A stretch of 64,000 nucleotides of DNA from an uncultured Muribaculaceae bacterium (GTDB taxonomy: Bacteria; Bacteroidota; Bacteroidia; Bacteroidales; Muribaculaceae): positions 1 through 64,000 of the forward strand of contig CAJULY010000010.1 of NCBI GenBank assembly GCA_910587185.1, given 5' to 3'. Of this stretch, positions 9,832 through 18,496 are shown one piece after another. A program made the translations under genes and the position numbers. The first letter of the stretch is position 1; every line of letters starts with the position of its first letter. The notes under the pieces were generated by a model. The model made no database searches, was not told the DNA's origin, and saw only the letters and a list, made by a program, of their open reading frames with translations.

Positions 9832-10818
9832 TTATTTTTTGGGGAAAAGTGAGCTGATGGAGCCGATTGAGGAAATGACGGAAGCGGCCTCGTAGGGGAT
9901 ATAGACGGTCTTGTTGTCTTTTCCTGAGGTCATTTCGCGCAGAGTCTCGATATATTTCATGGCGAGCATGTAGGTGGCCGGATCGGTCTTGGTGGCAGCC
10001 ACAGCATCGGCGACGCGACGGATGGCCTCGGCTTCGGCTTCGGCGTTGAGGATTATGGCTTTGGCTTCGCCTTCGGCGCGGAGAATCTCGGTCTGGCGCG
10101 CGGCTTCGGCCTGGTTTATCTTCGATGTCTTCTCTCCCTCGGACCGCAGGATGAGCGACTGTTTCTCGCCTTCGGCGTTGAGGATTTCCGCGCGACGGTT
10201 ACGCTCGGCCTGCATCTGTTTTTCCATGGCGACTCTGACGCTTTCAGGGGGAGTGATGTCCTGTAGCTCGACGCGGTTTACCTTCACGCCCCATTTGTTG
10301 GTGGCTTCGTCGAGAATGACCTGAAGCTTGGAGTTGATAGTGTCGCGCGAGGTCAGGGTTTCGTCGAGTTCCAGTTCGCCGATGACGTTGCGGAGCGATG
10401 TCTGCGTCAATTTTTCTATGGCATTTGGCAGATTGTCTATCTCATAGACCGCTTTTTTCGGGTCGGTGATCTGGAAATAGAGAAGTGCGTTGATTTCCGT
10501 CGTGACATTGTCGCGGGTGATGACTTGCTGCGAGGGGAAGTCATAGACCTGTTCGCGCAGATCGATGACTTTGGTGGATGTCATCCTGACAACGGGGTGT
10601 CCGCCGGGTCCGGGCACTATCTTGCGGGCGAAAATCGACTTTGACCGGTCGATGAACGGTATGATGAAGTTAAGTCCGGGAGGAAGCACGCTGTGGAAAC
10701 GCCCCAGGCGTTCGATTACTCTGGTTTCGGACTGGGGGACCACCACAATACCTGCCGATATTATGATGACTGCCAGCAACACTATGGCTGCTGCAAGAAT
10801 GATCGAGGTCGTTGTCAT
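9832..10818 (-). CDS. SPFH/Band 7 (stomatin-like, QmcA type) membrane protein
   Basis: A 328-residue protein with one N-terminal membrane helix (residues 5-27) followed by an SPFH/Band 7 domain (about 28-200; VVVPQSETRVIERLGRF, then DITPPESVRVAMEKQMQAER). After it comes an Ala/Glu-rich coiled coil with repeated AEGE units (about 195-275). Such proteins form large oligomeric membrane microdomain assemblies. The gene is downstream of an NfeD-type gene (49-base gap), the classic SPFH-NfeD pairing, and the two probably form one unit driven from 11381-11350. The exact substrate or process is not known for this family. Confidence 0.92.
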   Translation of the reverse strand: MTTTSIILAAAIVLLAVIIISAGIVVVPQSETRVIERLGRFHSVLPPGLNFIIPFIDRSKSIFARKIVPGPGGHPVVRMTSTKVIDLREQVYDFPSQQVITRDNVTTEINALLYFQITDPKKAVYEIDNLPNAIEKLTQTSLRNVIGELELDETLTSRDTINSKLQVILDEATNKWGVKVNRVELQDITPPESVRVAMEKQMQAERNRRAEILNAEGEKQSLILRSEGEKTSKINQAEAARQTEILRAEGEAKAIILNAEAEAEAIRRVADAVAATKTDPATYMLAMKYIETLREMTSGKDNKTVYIPYEAASVISSIGSISSLFPKK

Positions 10819-10867
10819 GACTGTTATGTTTGTTGGGTTTGAAATTTCGGTTGGAAGCGACGCCGAT

Positions 10868-11320
10868 TCAGGAAAGAACGGGCCGGACGGTCAGAATGAT
10901 GCTGTCGTAGGCGTTGACCACCACCTCCTGACCCCGGCGGATTGTCTCGTCGCAGTCAGGCGCAAGAGCCTGCCAGTTGTCGCCGTCGATGCGGATACGG
11001 CCCATTTTTCCGGGCTTGATTTCGTCGGTGACGGTGCCTCTGCGGCCGAGCAGGGCGTCCATTCCGGTGCGGGCGGCATGCCTGTTGCGGTCGGCGGCTT
11101 TTTTCTGCCACTTCTCAAACCATGGTTTTAGAACGAGATAGGCGATGACTGAAACAATGCCTGCGATGGATATCTGCAATGCTACATCCGCTCCGAGCAG
11201 AGCAGAAAGAGCACTCGCCAGACATCCAATGGCCAGACAAAGAGTCCAGACCATCTGAGTCAATACTTCGACGCCGATCAGAGTGGCTGCGGCAAGAAGC
11301 CATATTATCCAGATTTCCAT
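10868..11320 (-). CDS. NfeD-family membrane protein (short form)
   Basis: About 150 residues. Two or three hydrophobic helices (residues 3-20, 27-45 and 50-65) are followed by a C-terminal OB-fold-like domain (LLGRRGTVTDEIKPGKMGRI ... GQEVVVNAYD). I chose the ATG at 11320 (MEIWIIWLLAA) because the longer frame to 11380 would start upstream of the promoter-like element at 11350-11381. It is paired with the downstream SPFH protein. Short NfeD proteins lack the ClpP-like protease domain of the long form, and that domain is absent here. Confidence 0.88.
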   Translation of the reverse strand: MEIWIIWLLAAATLIGVEVLTQMVWTLCLAIGCLASALSALLGADVALQISIAGIVSVIAYLVLKPWFEKWQKKAADRNRHAARTGMDALLGRRGTVTDEIKPGKMGRIRIDGDNWQALAPDCDETIRRGQEVVVNAYDSIILTVRPVLS

Positions 11321-11349
11321 AAGCCGTGGTTTTTTTCTTGGTGAGGATA

Positions 11350-11381
11350 CAAATATAGTGATTTGCGCCATAAAAAGCAAA
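11350..11381 (-). promoter_or_regulatory. Promoter of the nfeD-SPFH unit
   Basis: On the minus strand TTTG (11381-11378) is followed after 20 bp by TATATTTG (11357-11350). It stands 30 bases upstream of the chosen NfeD start and is divergent from the tkt promoter. Confidence 0.7.
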
Positions 11382-11447
11382 CATTCGCGACGGGAAAAAA
11401 GTTTGTCGGCGCAATGTGAAGGTTTTGGATGTTTTGAACCCTCTAAA

Positions 11448-11479
11448 TTTGCGAGAGTGAAGCCAAGTGATTAACTTTG
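11448..11479 (+). promoter_or_regulatory. Promoter of transketolase
   Basis: TTTG (11448-11451), then 20 bp, then TAACTTTG (11472-11479), a full Bacteroidetes-type match. The leader to the ATG at 11540 would be roughly 55 bases. Confidence 0.75.
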
Positions 11480-11539
11480 CAAAAAGTTTTTGGCGCACCC
11501 ATGCTTTGGGGCACAAATATAAGAAATTACATATAAAAC

Positions 11540-13570
11540 ATGGATACCAAGACCTTAAACTCGGCAGCCGATAATATTCGCATTCTTGCCGCCTCGATGG
11601 TTGAAAAAGCCAAGTCCGGTCACCCGGGCGGCTCGATGGGCGGGGCCGATTTTATTAATGTGCTTTACTCTAAGTTCTTAGTTGCTGACCCCGAAAACCC
11701 GGCATGGCCTTGGCGTGACCGAATGTTCCTTGATCCGGGCCACATGTCGCCGATGCTTTATTCCGTTCTTGCACTCTGCGGTCTCTACACCATCGAGGAG
11801 CTCAAGGAGTTCCGTCAGTGGGGCAGTGTGACTCCCGGGCATCCCGAGGTCAACCCGCAGCGGGGCGTTGACAATTCATCAGGTCCTCTCGGACAGGGCC
11901 ATGTCATGGCTGTCGGCGCTGCTATAGCCGAGCGTTTTCTTGCCACCCGTTTCGGCGAGGCGTTCGCCCACAAGACCTACGCTTTCATCTCCGACGGCGG
12001 AATCCAGGAGGAAATCTCACAGGGCGCTGGCCGTATAGCCGGATTCCTCGGGCTGAGCAACCTGATCATGTTCTATGACAGCAACGCCGTGCAGCTTTCC
12101 ACTATGGTCGATGCCGTAGATACGGAAGATATCGCCGCGAAATACCGTGCCTGGAACTGGAAAACGATAGAAATTGACGGCTGCGATCCCGAAGCCTGCG
12201 CTAAAGCGATCGAAGAAGCTCAGGCCGAAACTTCCCGTCCGACCATAATCATAGGCCATACGATCATGGGCCGCGGAGCAGTCAAGGCCAACGGCGAATC
12301 ACACGAAGGACAGTGTGACACCCACGGACAGCCTCTGAGCAAGAGCGGTGCCGATTATCCCGCGACCGTGCGCAATCTCGGCGGCGATCCTGAAAATCCC
12401 TGGATCATACGCGATGAGGTGAAGCAGCTCTATGCTTCGCGCCGCGAAGAACTCCTCGCCATTGTGGCCGAACGGAAGAAAGCCATTGCCGAATGGGAGG
12501 CATCCAATCCCGAGGAAGCGGAAAAGCTTCGCGGATACATGGAAGGAAAAATCCCTGAAATAGATTACAGCGCTATCGTGCACAAGGCGAATGTGGCGAC
12601 GCGTACAGCTTCGGCCGACGTGCTGAAGGTGCTTTCGGAAAAGGTCGGCAACATGATCGTTTCAAGTGCCGATCTCGCCAATTCCGACAAGACGGAAGCT
12701 TTCATGGCCCACACCCACGCCCTGACCCACGGAGATTTCTCCGGAGCATTCCTTCATGCGGGAGTAGCAGAGCTGACTATGGCTTCGATAATGAACGGTA
12801 TCGCGCTTCACGGAGGTATGATCGCCGCATGCGGAACATTCTTCGTCTTCTCCGACTACATGAAACCGGCAATCCGCATGGCTGCCCTTCAGCAACTTCC
12901 CGTCAAATATGTATGGACCCACGACGCATTCCGCGTCGGAGAGGATGGCCCGACCCATCAGCCCGTTGAGCAGGAGGCCCAGATGAGATTGCTCGAGCAG
13001 ATACGCAATTTCTCCGGACGCCGCTCCATGCTCGTGCTTCGTCCCGCCGATGCGGCCGAAGCTACGGTATGCTGGAAAATGGCTATGGAGAACGTTTATA
13101 CTCCTACGGGCCTGATCTTTACCCGTCAGGATGTTCCCGATTTGCCCTCCACGCTCGGCGACCGCTATCAGGAGGCTCTCGGAGCAGAACGCGGCGGATA
13201 TGTGGTCATGGATGCGGCAGGAGCTCAGATCACGCTTGTCGGTAACGGATCGGAAGTTGCGTTGCTCTGCGAGGTAGCGTTGCTTCTCGAGGCAGAAGGA
13301 ATCAAGGCGCGTGTGGTTTCCGTTCCCTCCATAGGTCTCTTCCTTGATCAGGACCGCGAGTATCGCGACAGTGTCATACCTCCCATGATGCCGACTTTCG
13401 GCCTGACAGCGGGAATTCCCTCGACTCTGCGCGAGATCATCGGCTCCCACGGTTATATCTACGGTCTTGACCGCTTCGGCGCTTCAGCCCCCTATAAGGT
13501 CCTTGACGAGAAATTCGGATTCACACCCTCGGCAGTTCTTGAGCGCGTGAAAAGCTATATGGGCCTCTAA
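11540..13570 (+). CDS. tkt: Transketolase
   Basis: A 676-residue thiamine-diphosphate enzyme of the non-oxidative pentose phosphate pathway, moving two-carbon ketol units between sugar phosphates. The N-terminal block KSGHPGGSMGG (25-35) holds the conserved active-site histidine (H28). The ThDP/metal motif is around residues 150-180, reading SDGGIQEE with a downstream DSNAVQLS in place of the textbook GDGxxxEG. The central pyrimidine-binding domain has the HDAFRVGEDGPTHQPVEQ signature. A C-terminal domain follows. The gene is monocistronic with its own promoter and a strong terminator at 13604-13643. Confidence 0.96.
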   Translation: MDTKTLNSAADNIRILAASMVEKAKSGHPGGSMGGADFINVLYSKFLVADPENPAWPWRDRMFLDPGHMSPMLYSVLALCGLYTIEELKEFRQWGSVTPGHPEVNPQRGVDNSSGPLGQGHVMAVGAAIAERFLATRFGEAFAHKTYAFISDGGIQEEISQGAGRIAGFLGLSNLIMFYDSNAVQLSTMVDAVDTEDIAAKYRAWNWKTIEIDGCDPEACAKAIEEAQAETSRPTIIIGHTIMGRGAVKANGESHEGQCDTHGQPLSKSGADYPATVRNLGGDPENPWIIRDEVKQLYASRREELLAIVAERKKAIAEWEASNPEEAEKLRGYMEGKIPEIDYSAIVHKANVATRTASADVLKVLSEKVGNMIVSSADLANSDKTEAFMAHTHALTHGDFSGAFLHAGVAELTMASIMNGIALHGGMIAACGTFFVFSDYMKPAIRMAALQQLPVKYVWTHDAFRVGEDGPTHQPVEQEAQMRLLEQIRNFSGRRSMLVLRPADAAEATVCWKMAMENVYTPTGLIFTRQDVPDLPSTLGDRYQEALGAERGGYVVMDAAGAQITLVGNGSEVALLCEVALLLEAEGIKARVVSVPSIGLFLDQDREYRDSVIPPMMPTFGLTAGIPSTLREIIGSHGYIYGLDRFGASAPYKVLDEKFGFTPSAVLERVKSYMGL

Positions 13571-13603
13571 GAGGTTGTAGGCCGAATATTTAAAACATAT
13601 CTG

Positions 13604-13643
13604 TCCCCGGTAGCGGATTGTTCCGCGCCGGGGATAATTTTTG
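13604..13643 (+). terminator. Intrinsic terminator after tkt
   Basis: The stem TCCCCGG...CCGGGGA is extended inward by GCGGA/TCCGC, with a short loop, and is followed by the T-rich tail TAATTTTTG. Confidence 0.8.
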
Positions 13644-13698
13644 TAAAAAAACATAAAGCCGCGCCTGAAAATCCGGAGGATTTGTTATATTTGCATCT

Positions 13699-14436
13699 GT
13701 GAACAACGAACAATCTCCAATCTCAGGCCGTCGCCCTGTTCTTTATCTTCTTCCAGTGCCGTTGAGCGATGTGGCTCCGGTCACGGTGATGCCTGAACAA
13801 AATCTTGCAGTAGCGCGCTCTGTGAAATATTTCATAGTAGAGAACGTGCGCTCGGCCCGACGCTTTCTGAAGCGTTGTGACCCTTCGATAGAAATAGCCT
13901 CGCTTTCGTTCAGTGTGCTTGACGAGCATAGTGACGCGGCCGACGTTCCGTCCATGCTCGAGCCTATGTCGCAGGGCCATGACATTGCGGTCATATCCGA
14001 GGCCGGTTGTCCGGCTGTAGCCGATCCCGGAGCCATGGCGGTCGAATGCGCGCTTGCCCGGGGCTATGATGTCATGCCGCTTGTGGGGCCGTCAAGTATT
14101 CTCCTCTCCCTGATGGCTTCAGGTTTCAACGGCCAGAAATTTGCGTTTGAAGGCTATCTGCCTCATGATTCCTCCGCCCGCTCCCACCGTCTGCGTGAAA
14201 TGACCTCCCGTATCGACAGAGAGAACCAGACTCAGATTTTCATTGAGACACCTTATAGAAACAACCGTCTTATCGCCGAGCTGGCCAAGACGCTTCCGGG
14301 GCGTCTGGAACTCTGTGTGTGTGCCGATCTGACCGGCAGTTCCCAGAGCATCACCCGTCGTCCGCTCAGTCAGTGGGCTTCGGCGACTTACGATTATTCC
14401 AAAATTCCGGCTATATTCCTTCTGTTCCATGGCTAA
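13699..14436 (+). CDS. Tetrapyrrole-methylase-family (RsmI-like) SAM methyltransferase
   Basis: A 245-residue protein of the tetrapyrrole methylase fold that also includes RsmI, the 16S rRNA 2'-O-methyltransferase. The first strand YLLPVPLSD (about 16-24), the segment AVISEAGCPAVADPG and the loop PLVGPSSILLSLMASG near residues 134-149 are diagnostic. The start is GTG (13699). The next Met, at residue 31, would remove the first strand, so GTG is preferred. A TATATTTG element (13686-13693) ends only 5 bases before the GTG, so the transcript could be almost leaderless. It is shorter than RsmI (about 285) and may be a paralog with another target. It overlaps the next gene by 8 bases. Confidence 0.82.
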   Translation: MNNEQSPISGRRPVLYLLPVPLSDVAPVTVMPEQNLAVARSVKYFIVENVRSARRFLKRCDPSIEIASLSFSVLDEHSDAADVPSMLEPMSQGHDIAVISEAGCPAVADPGAMAVECALARGYDVMPLVGPSSILLSLMASGFNGQKFAFEGYLPHDSSARSHRLREMTSRIDRENQTQIFIETPYRNNRLIAELAKTLPGRLELCVCADLTGSSQSITRRPLSQWASATYDYSKIPAIFLLFHG

Positions 14437-15496
14437 ACTCGTTTTTTCTCCGCGCAGCCGTTCGAAACGCGAAGTCTTCGATCTGACGGGCAATCTGTTT
14501 ACCATAGACGATGAGAAAACGGAGAGCCTCGTGGAGGATGTGCATCCGTCGATAGCCGATTTCGTTGTAAGGACCCGCCGAAAACAATCGGGACGCATCG
14601 ACGCCGGCTCTTCCTCTCCAATCTCCGAGCTTGACAGGAGTACCATCGCTTCTCCCGATATGTTGACGTTCATTTCCTTCGGTAGCGGCAGCAGCGGCAA
14701 CTGCGCTTATCTCGGGGCTGCCGAAGGAGGGATACTGATAGATGCCGGTGTGGATGCCGACACGGTGCGCGACGGGCTGCGCGCGCATGGCATAAGCCGC
14801 CATTCAATCAAAGGCGTTATCCTGACCCACGATCACAGCGACCACGTGAAATATGTCTATTCACTGGTGCGTAAACGGACGGATCTTCCCGTGTTCTGTA
14901 CCCCCAAGACGCTGACGGGGCTTTTGCGGCGTCACAGCATTTCGCGTCGCATAAAAGATTATCACCGGTCTATATATAAGGAATTCGCTTTCAAGATCGG
15001 CCCGTTTGAGATCACTCCTTTCGAAGTGAGTCACGACGGAACTGATAATGTGGGCTATTTCATTGCCTGCGGCAACCAGCGCATGGCGATCGCTACCGAT
15101 CTCGGATGTATAACGCCACGCGTCGATTATTACATGCGTCAGGCCAACCACATAATGATAGAGAGCAATTACGACGCGCGTATGCTTGCCACCGGACCTT
15201 ATCCCATGCATCTGAAAGCCCGCATCGCGGCTGACGCCGGCCATCTCGACAATGCTGTGACCGGGGCTTTTCTCGCCGGGATATATACCGAAAATCTCCG
15301 TAATGTCTTTCTCTGTCATCTCAGTCAGGACAACAATCAGCCCGATCTTGCGCTGGAAACAGTCCGCAATGCGTTGAACGCGGCAGGCATAACCGAAATA
15401 GGCTCTGGCGACGGATCGCTTCAATCGCGGTCGATGAAGCTGCAGCTCTCGGCGCTGCCGCGCACCGAACCTTCCCAGATGTTTACCCTGCGGTAG
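14429..15496 (+). CDS. MBL-fold metallo-hydrolase (YycJ/WalJ-like) with N-terminal extension
   Basis: A 355-residue protein whose last 278 residues form a metallo-beta-lactamase-fold domain with the di-metal motif THDHSDHV (H134, H136, D138, H139) and a SFGSGSSGNC start typical of YycJ-like phosphodiesterases. The first 77 residues are charged, have no recognised domain, and are not usual in the family. An alternative ATG at 14660 (MLTFISFGSG) would give a standard-length protein. I kept the longer frame because it overlaps the preceding gene by 8 bases, which suggests coupling, but the start is uncertain. The 3' end overlaps the convergent dehydrogenase gene by 14 bases. Confidence 0.82.
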   Translation: MAKLVFSPRSRSKREVFDLTGNLFTIDDEKTESLVEDVHPSIADFVVRTRRKQSGRIDAGSSSPISELDRSTIASPDMLTFISFGSGSSGNCAYLGAAEGGILIDAGVDADTVRDGLRAHGISRHSIKGVILTHDHSDHVKYVYSLVRKRTDLPVFCTPKTLTGLLRRHSISRRIKDYHRSIYKEFAFKIGPFEITPFEVSHDGTDNVGYFIACGNQRMAIATDLGCITPRVDYYMRQANHIMIESNYDARMLATGPYPMHLKARIAADAGHLDNAVTGAFLAGIYTENLRNVFLCHLSQDNNQPDLALETVRNALNAAGITEIGSGDGSLQSRSMKLQLSALPRTEPSQMFTLR

Positions 15497-18296
15497 TCTC
15501 GTCAACGAGATAGACTATCGATTCGTAGGGGCGTCCTATGGTGCTCATCATCGAGATCTCGCATGTGCGTGCGAGTGAGTAGTAGCCGTCAAACTTTTCG
15601 TCGGCGAGATCGCTACGCTCGTCGCGTGTGGCCGACTGTGCCACCTCCGGAAAGATGAAGCCTCTGTCGCCGGCTGCTCCGCAGCAGTATGCGTCGCCGG
15701 AGACGATGACCTCTTCGGCGCATGCTTCAGCTATCTGGGTCATCAGCCCGTCAAGGCCGAGTATCCGTGCGGCGCATGTCGGGTGTAGAGCGACTTTCTT
15801 TTTTCGTCGGTTGATTTTTACGGCAGGTAACACATGGTCGAGTAACCACCGGGTTATATCCATGATTTTCAGCGTGGCATATCTGCGCGTATTCTCTTCG
15901 GTCAGCATGTCTTTCTCTTTCGCGAGGGAGAGCAGCGAATGAGTGCAGGAGGTTGTGTCGCAGAAAATCGGGATGCGTCCGCTGTCGGTCAGTTCATAGA
16001 ATGTTTCCACCGTCTTGTTGGCGATGGTCTTCTGCCCCTCAGGGTTGCCTTTGTGTTCCCATATCTGCGAGCAGCAGAGACCGTGGACCTCTTTCGGAAG
16101 CGCTATGCGAAGGCCTGCGCGCGCTCCCAGTCTCATGATGACGGTTATCATGTCATCCTTCCCTATCGAGGATCCTCCGAAAATCCGGGTTACACATGCC
16201 GGGAAGTATATGAAATCAGGATTCAGGGTGTCATTGAACCGGATCTTTTCGGGCATCGGGAAGTATTTCGACCAGTGGGGTGTCTGACGGTAAATTGAAT
16301 GCATGAAATCCGAAGCCCATATAAGGGGATAGGGGGATATGACCTTTTCAGCGAGAACAGCGGTTTTAAGGAGATTGCGGATTGTCGTTTCGGCTGTCCC
16401 GTAGCGTGATGCCGCCATCGAAAGAGTCTTGTCGATGAGAGAGCCGTTTGAACGCTCGCGCACAGCATCGGTTATTGTGCCTGTGTTGATCCCCATAGGA
16501 CATGGAAGCTGGCAGGATCCGTCGCTGCAACATGTGTCGCGGCCTATGTAGGCATATTCCCTGCGGAGTTTCTCATTGCCGGTATGCGATATGACGCGTA
16601 GGGCCTGGAGACGCTGTCGGGGAGTGAGCGTGACGTTACGCGAAGGACAAACATGCTCGCAGTAACCGCATTCCATACATTTGTCAGCCCGGGCATAGCC
16701 GAGTTCGTCGCCAAACAGATCCATGCTTTTCATCGGACGGATGAAGGCATCGGGATCCGGATTTATCATCACGCCCGGATTGAGGGTGTCGGATGGATCG
16801 GCGAGCTTTTTCACACGACACATCAGTCCATATATCTTGTCGCCCCATTCCAGACTGACGAAAGGAGCAATCGCTCGGCCTGTTCCATGTTCTCCTTTCA
16901 GCGATCCGTCGAGGCTCAGAGTGTGCTCTACAAATTTTTCCATGAATCGCTTGAAATTGTCAGTCGCTTTGGCCGAGTCCATCTTGGCGGTGACGAGAGG
17001 ATGTATGTTGCCGTCGCGGGCATGTCCGAAGATGGCCCCGTCGTAGCCGTGGAGCCTGAATAGATTCTGCACGCCTTCCACAAGCCGGTCAAGCTGCTCG
17101 ACAGGAGCCGCTATGTCCTCGAGTATGACTGTGGCGCCGGGAACTCTTGCTCCGGCAACGCATGGAAAGACTCCGTCGCGTATTCTCCAGAGATGCGCTC
17201 TTTCGGCAACGGTATGTGTGAACTGATCCATCCCGCTGAGATTCTTGATCTTTTTGATCTGAGGCTCAAGGGAGGCGATGGTTTCCGCAAGTGTTTCAGG
17301 ACTATCTGCCCCGTAGTCAATCAGCATGGCGGTGGTGCCCTGCGGCATGTCGGACTTGAGTCCCTGTGAACTGCGCAGAGAGGCGTAGTCCATCATCTCC
17401 ACGGCCAGAGCGCCGGTGTTGCCGAGCCATGCAGCCGAGGCTGCGGCCGAGGTCACGTCAGGGAAATAAAGCATCGACGATGTATAGGTCGAGTAGAGCG
17501 GAAGGGTGTTCAGTTCGGCCGATATGATGTAGGCGAGCGTTCCTTCGCTACCGATCAGAAGATGGCAGAAAATGTCGAACGGATCTTCGAAATCTACGAA
17601 AGAATTCATCGCGTAGCCGGTGACATTCTTTATACGGTATTTGCGGATTATCTTCTCGCGCGTTTCGGTATCAGAGATTATTTCCTGCCTGATTTCGGAC
17701 AGCCCGTGGCAAAGTTCCCGTTCCTGTTCGTGGAATCTTTTTCTGTCAGCGGGAATGGCGCTGTCATAGCGGTTGCCGTTGGAGAGCATGAATTCGATGG
17801 AACTGAGGGTATGATATGAATTATGACGTACACCCGCCTCCATTCCGCTGCTGTTGTTGGCGAGAATTCCTCCCATCATGGCAGCCGACGAGGAGGCCGG
17901 GTCGGGACCTATGTGGGTGTGGAATCCGCGAAGATGTCTGTTGACCTGGTCGGCAGTCAGACCCGGCTCAAACCAGACGCGGCGCCCGTTGTCGCGCACT
18001 TCGCAGCGGTTCCACTGCGTGCGCAGTTCGCAGATGATTCCGTTGTTGACGGTCTGGCCCGACAATGACGTGCCTCCTGTCCGGAATGTCACGCCCAGTC
18101 CCGATTCACGGGCAACGCGGATGACTTGCCGCACTTCGTCGATGTTTTTCGGACGCACTATGCATTTGGGCTTGATATCGAAATATGATGCGTCGCGCGC
18201 ATAGATTTCCCGCCAGAGTTCCGAATCCAGTATCCGGTCCTTGAACAGAAATCCGTTCAGTCGCTCTATGAGCTTTCTGTCTGTTCCGCTCTCCAT
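15483..18296 (-). CDS. FAD-linked oxidase/Fe-S dehydrogenase fusion (D-lactate/glycolate type)
   Basis: A 937-residue single-chain fusion equivalent to GlcD plus GlcF. Residues about 40-260 are a PCMH-type FAD-binding domain (RTGGTSLSG, 72-80). Residues about 260-520 are the FAD-oxidase C-terminal domain (GHARDGNIHP and LKGEHGTGR). Two 4Fe-4S clusters are seen: C540/C543/C546/C550, and C589/C590/C595/C599. The C-terminal third has paired CCG-type motifs (LCCSQIWEHKG and YCCGAAGDRG). Such enzymes oxidise D-2-hydroxyacids (D-lactate, glycolate, 2-hydroxyglutarate) and pass electrons to the quinone pool. The substrate cannot be told from sequence alone. It is a stand-alone gene with no lactate permease beside it. 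Confidence 0.9.
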   Translation of the reverse strand: MESGTDRKLIERLNGFLFKDRILDSELWREIYARDASYFDIKPKCIVRPKNIDEVRQVIRVARESGLGVTFRTGGTSLSGQTVNNGIICELRTQWNRCEVRDNGRRVWFEPGLTADQVNRHLRGFHTHIGPDPASSSAAMMGGILANNSSGMEAGVRHNSYHTLSSIEFMLSNGNRYDSAIPADRKRFHEQERELCHGLSEIRQEIISDTETREKIIRKYRIKNVTGYAMNSFVDFEDPFDIFCHLLIGSEGTLAYIISAELNTLPLYSTYTSSMLYFPDVTSAAASAAWLGNTGALAVEMMDYASLRSSQGLKSDMPQGTTAMLIDYGADSPETLAETIASLEPQIKKIKNLSGMDQFTHTVAERAHLWRIRDGVFPCVAGARVPGATVILEDIAAPVEQLDRLVEGVQNLFRLHGYDGAIFGHARDGNIHPLVTAKMDSAKATDNFKRFMEKFVEHTLSLDGSLKGEHGTGRAIAPFVSLEWGDKIYGLMCRVKKLADPSDTLNPGVMINPDPDAFIRPMKSMDLFGDELGYARADKCMECGYCEHVCPSRNVTLTPRQRLQALRVISHTGNEKLRREYAYIGRDTCCSDGSCQLPCPMGINTGTITDAVRERSNGSLIDKTLSMAASRYGTAETTIRNLLKTAVLAEKVISPYPLIWASDFMHSIYRQTPHWSKYFPMPEKIRFNDTLNPDFIYFPACVTRIFGGSSIGKDDMITVIMRLGARAGLRIALPKEVHGLCCSQIWEHKGNPEGQKTIANKTVETFYELTDSGRIPIFCDTTSCTHSLLSLAKEKDMLTEENTRRYATLKIMDITRWLLDHVLPAVKINRRKKKVALHPTCAARILGLDGLMTQIAEACAEEVIVSGDAYCCGAAGDRGFIFPEVAQSATRDERSDLADEKFDGYYSLARTCEISMMSTIGRPYESIVYLVDETTAG

Positions 18297-18441
18297 TTCT
18301 GCTTTTCCTAATCGTTATTTGAAATATATATATCATTTAACATTGTGTTGCGCATGTATGTTTGTTGAGTCACGGTTTTTAATGAGGAAAATATTACTTC
18401 AAAAAATTTACTAAAAATAATATTAAATAAAATAAATTATG

Positions 18442-18449
18442 TATATTTG
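18442..18449 (+). promoter_or_regulatory. -7 box upstream of the SusC gene
   Basis: TATATTTG matches TAnnTTTG, 47 bases before the ATG at 18497, in a very AT-rich stretch. I see no TTTG at the right distance upstream, so an activator may be needed. Confidence 0.5.
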
Positions 18450-18496
18450 CCGAGTAATAACCTAATTTATTAACCTAATCTAAATTTTTACCATTT

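Noticed and set aside
13686..13693. TATATTTG as a firm promoter of the methylase-like gene
   Set aside because: It ends 5 bases before the GTG start and has no TTTG at the right distance, so it would give a leaderless or internally started mRNA; left as a remark only.
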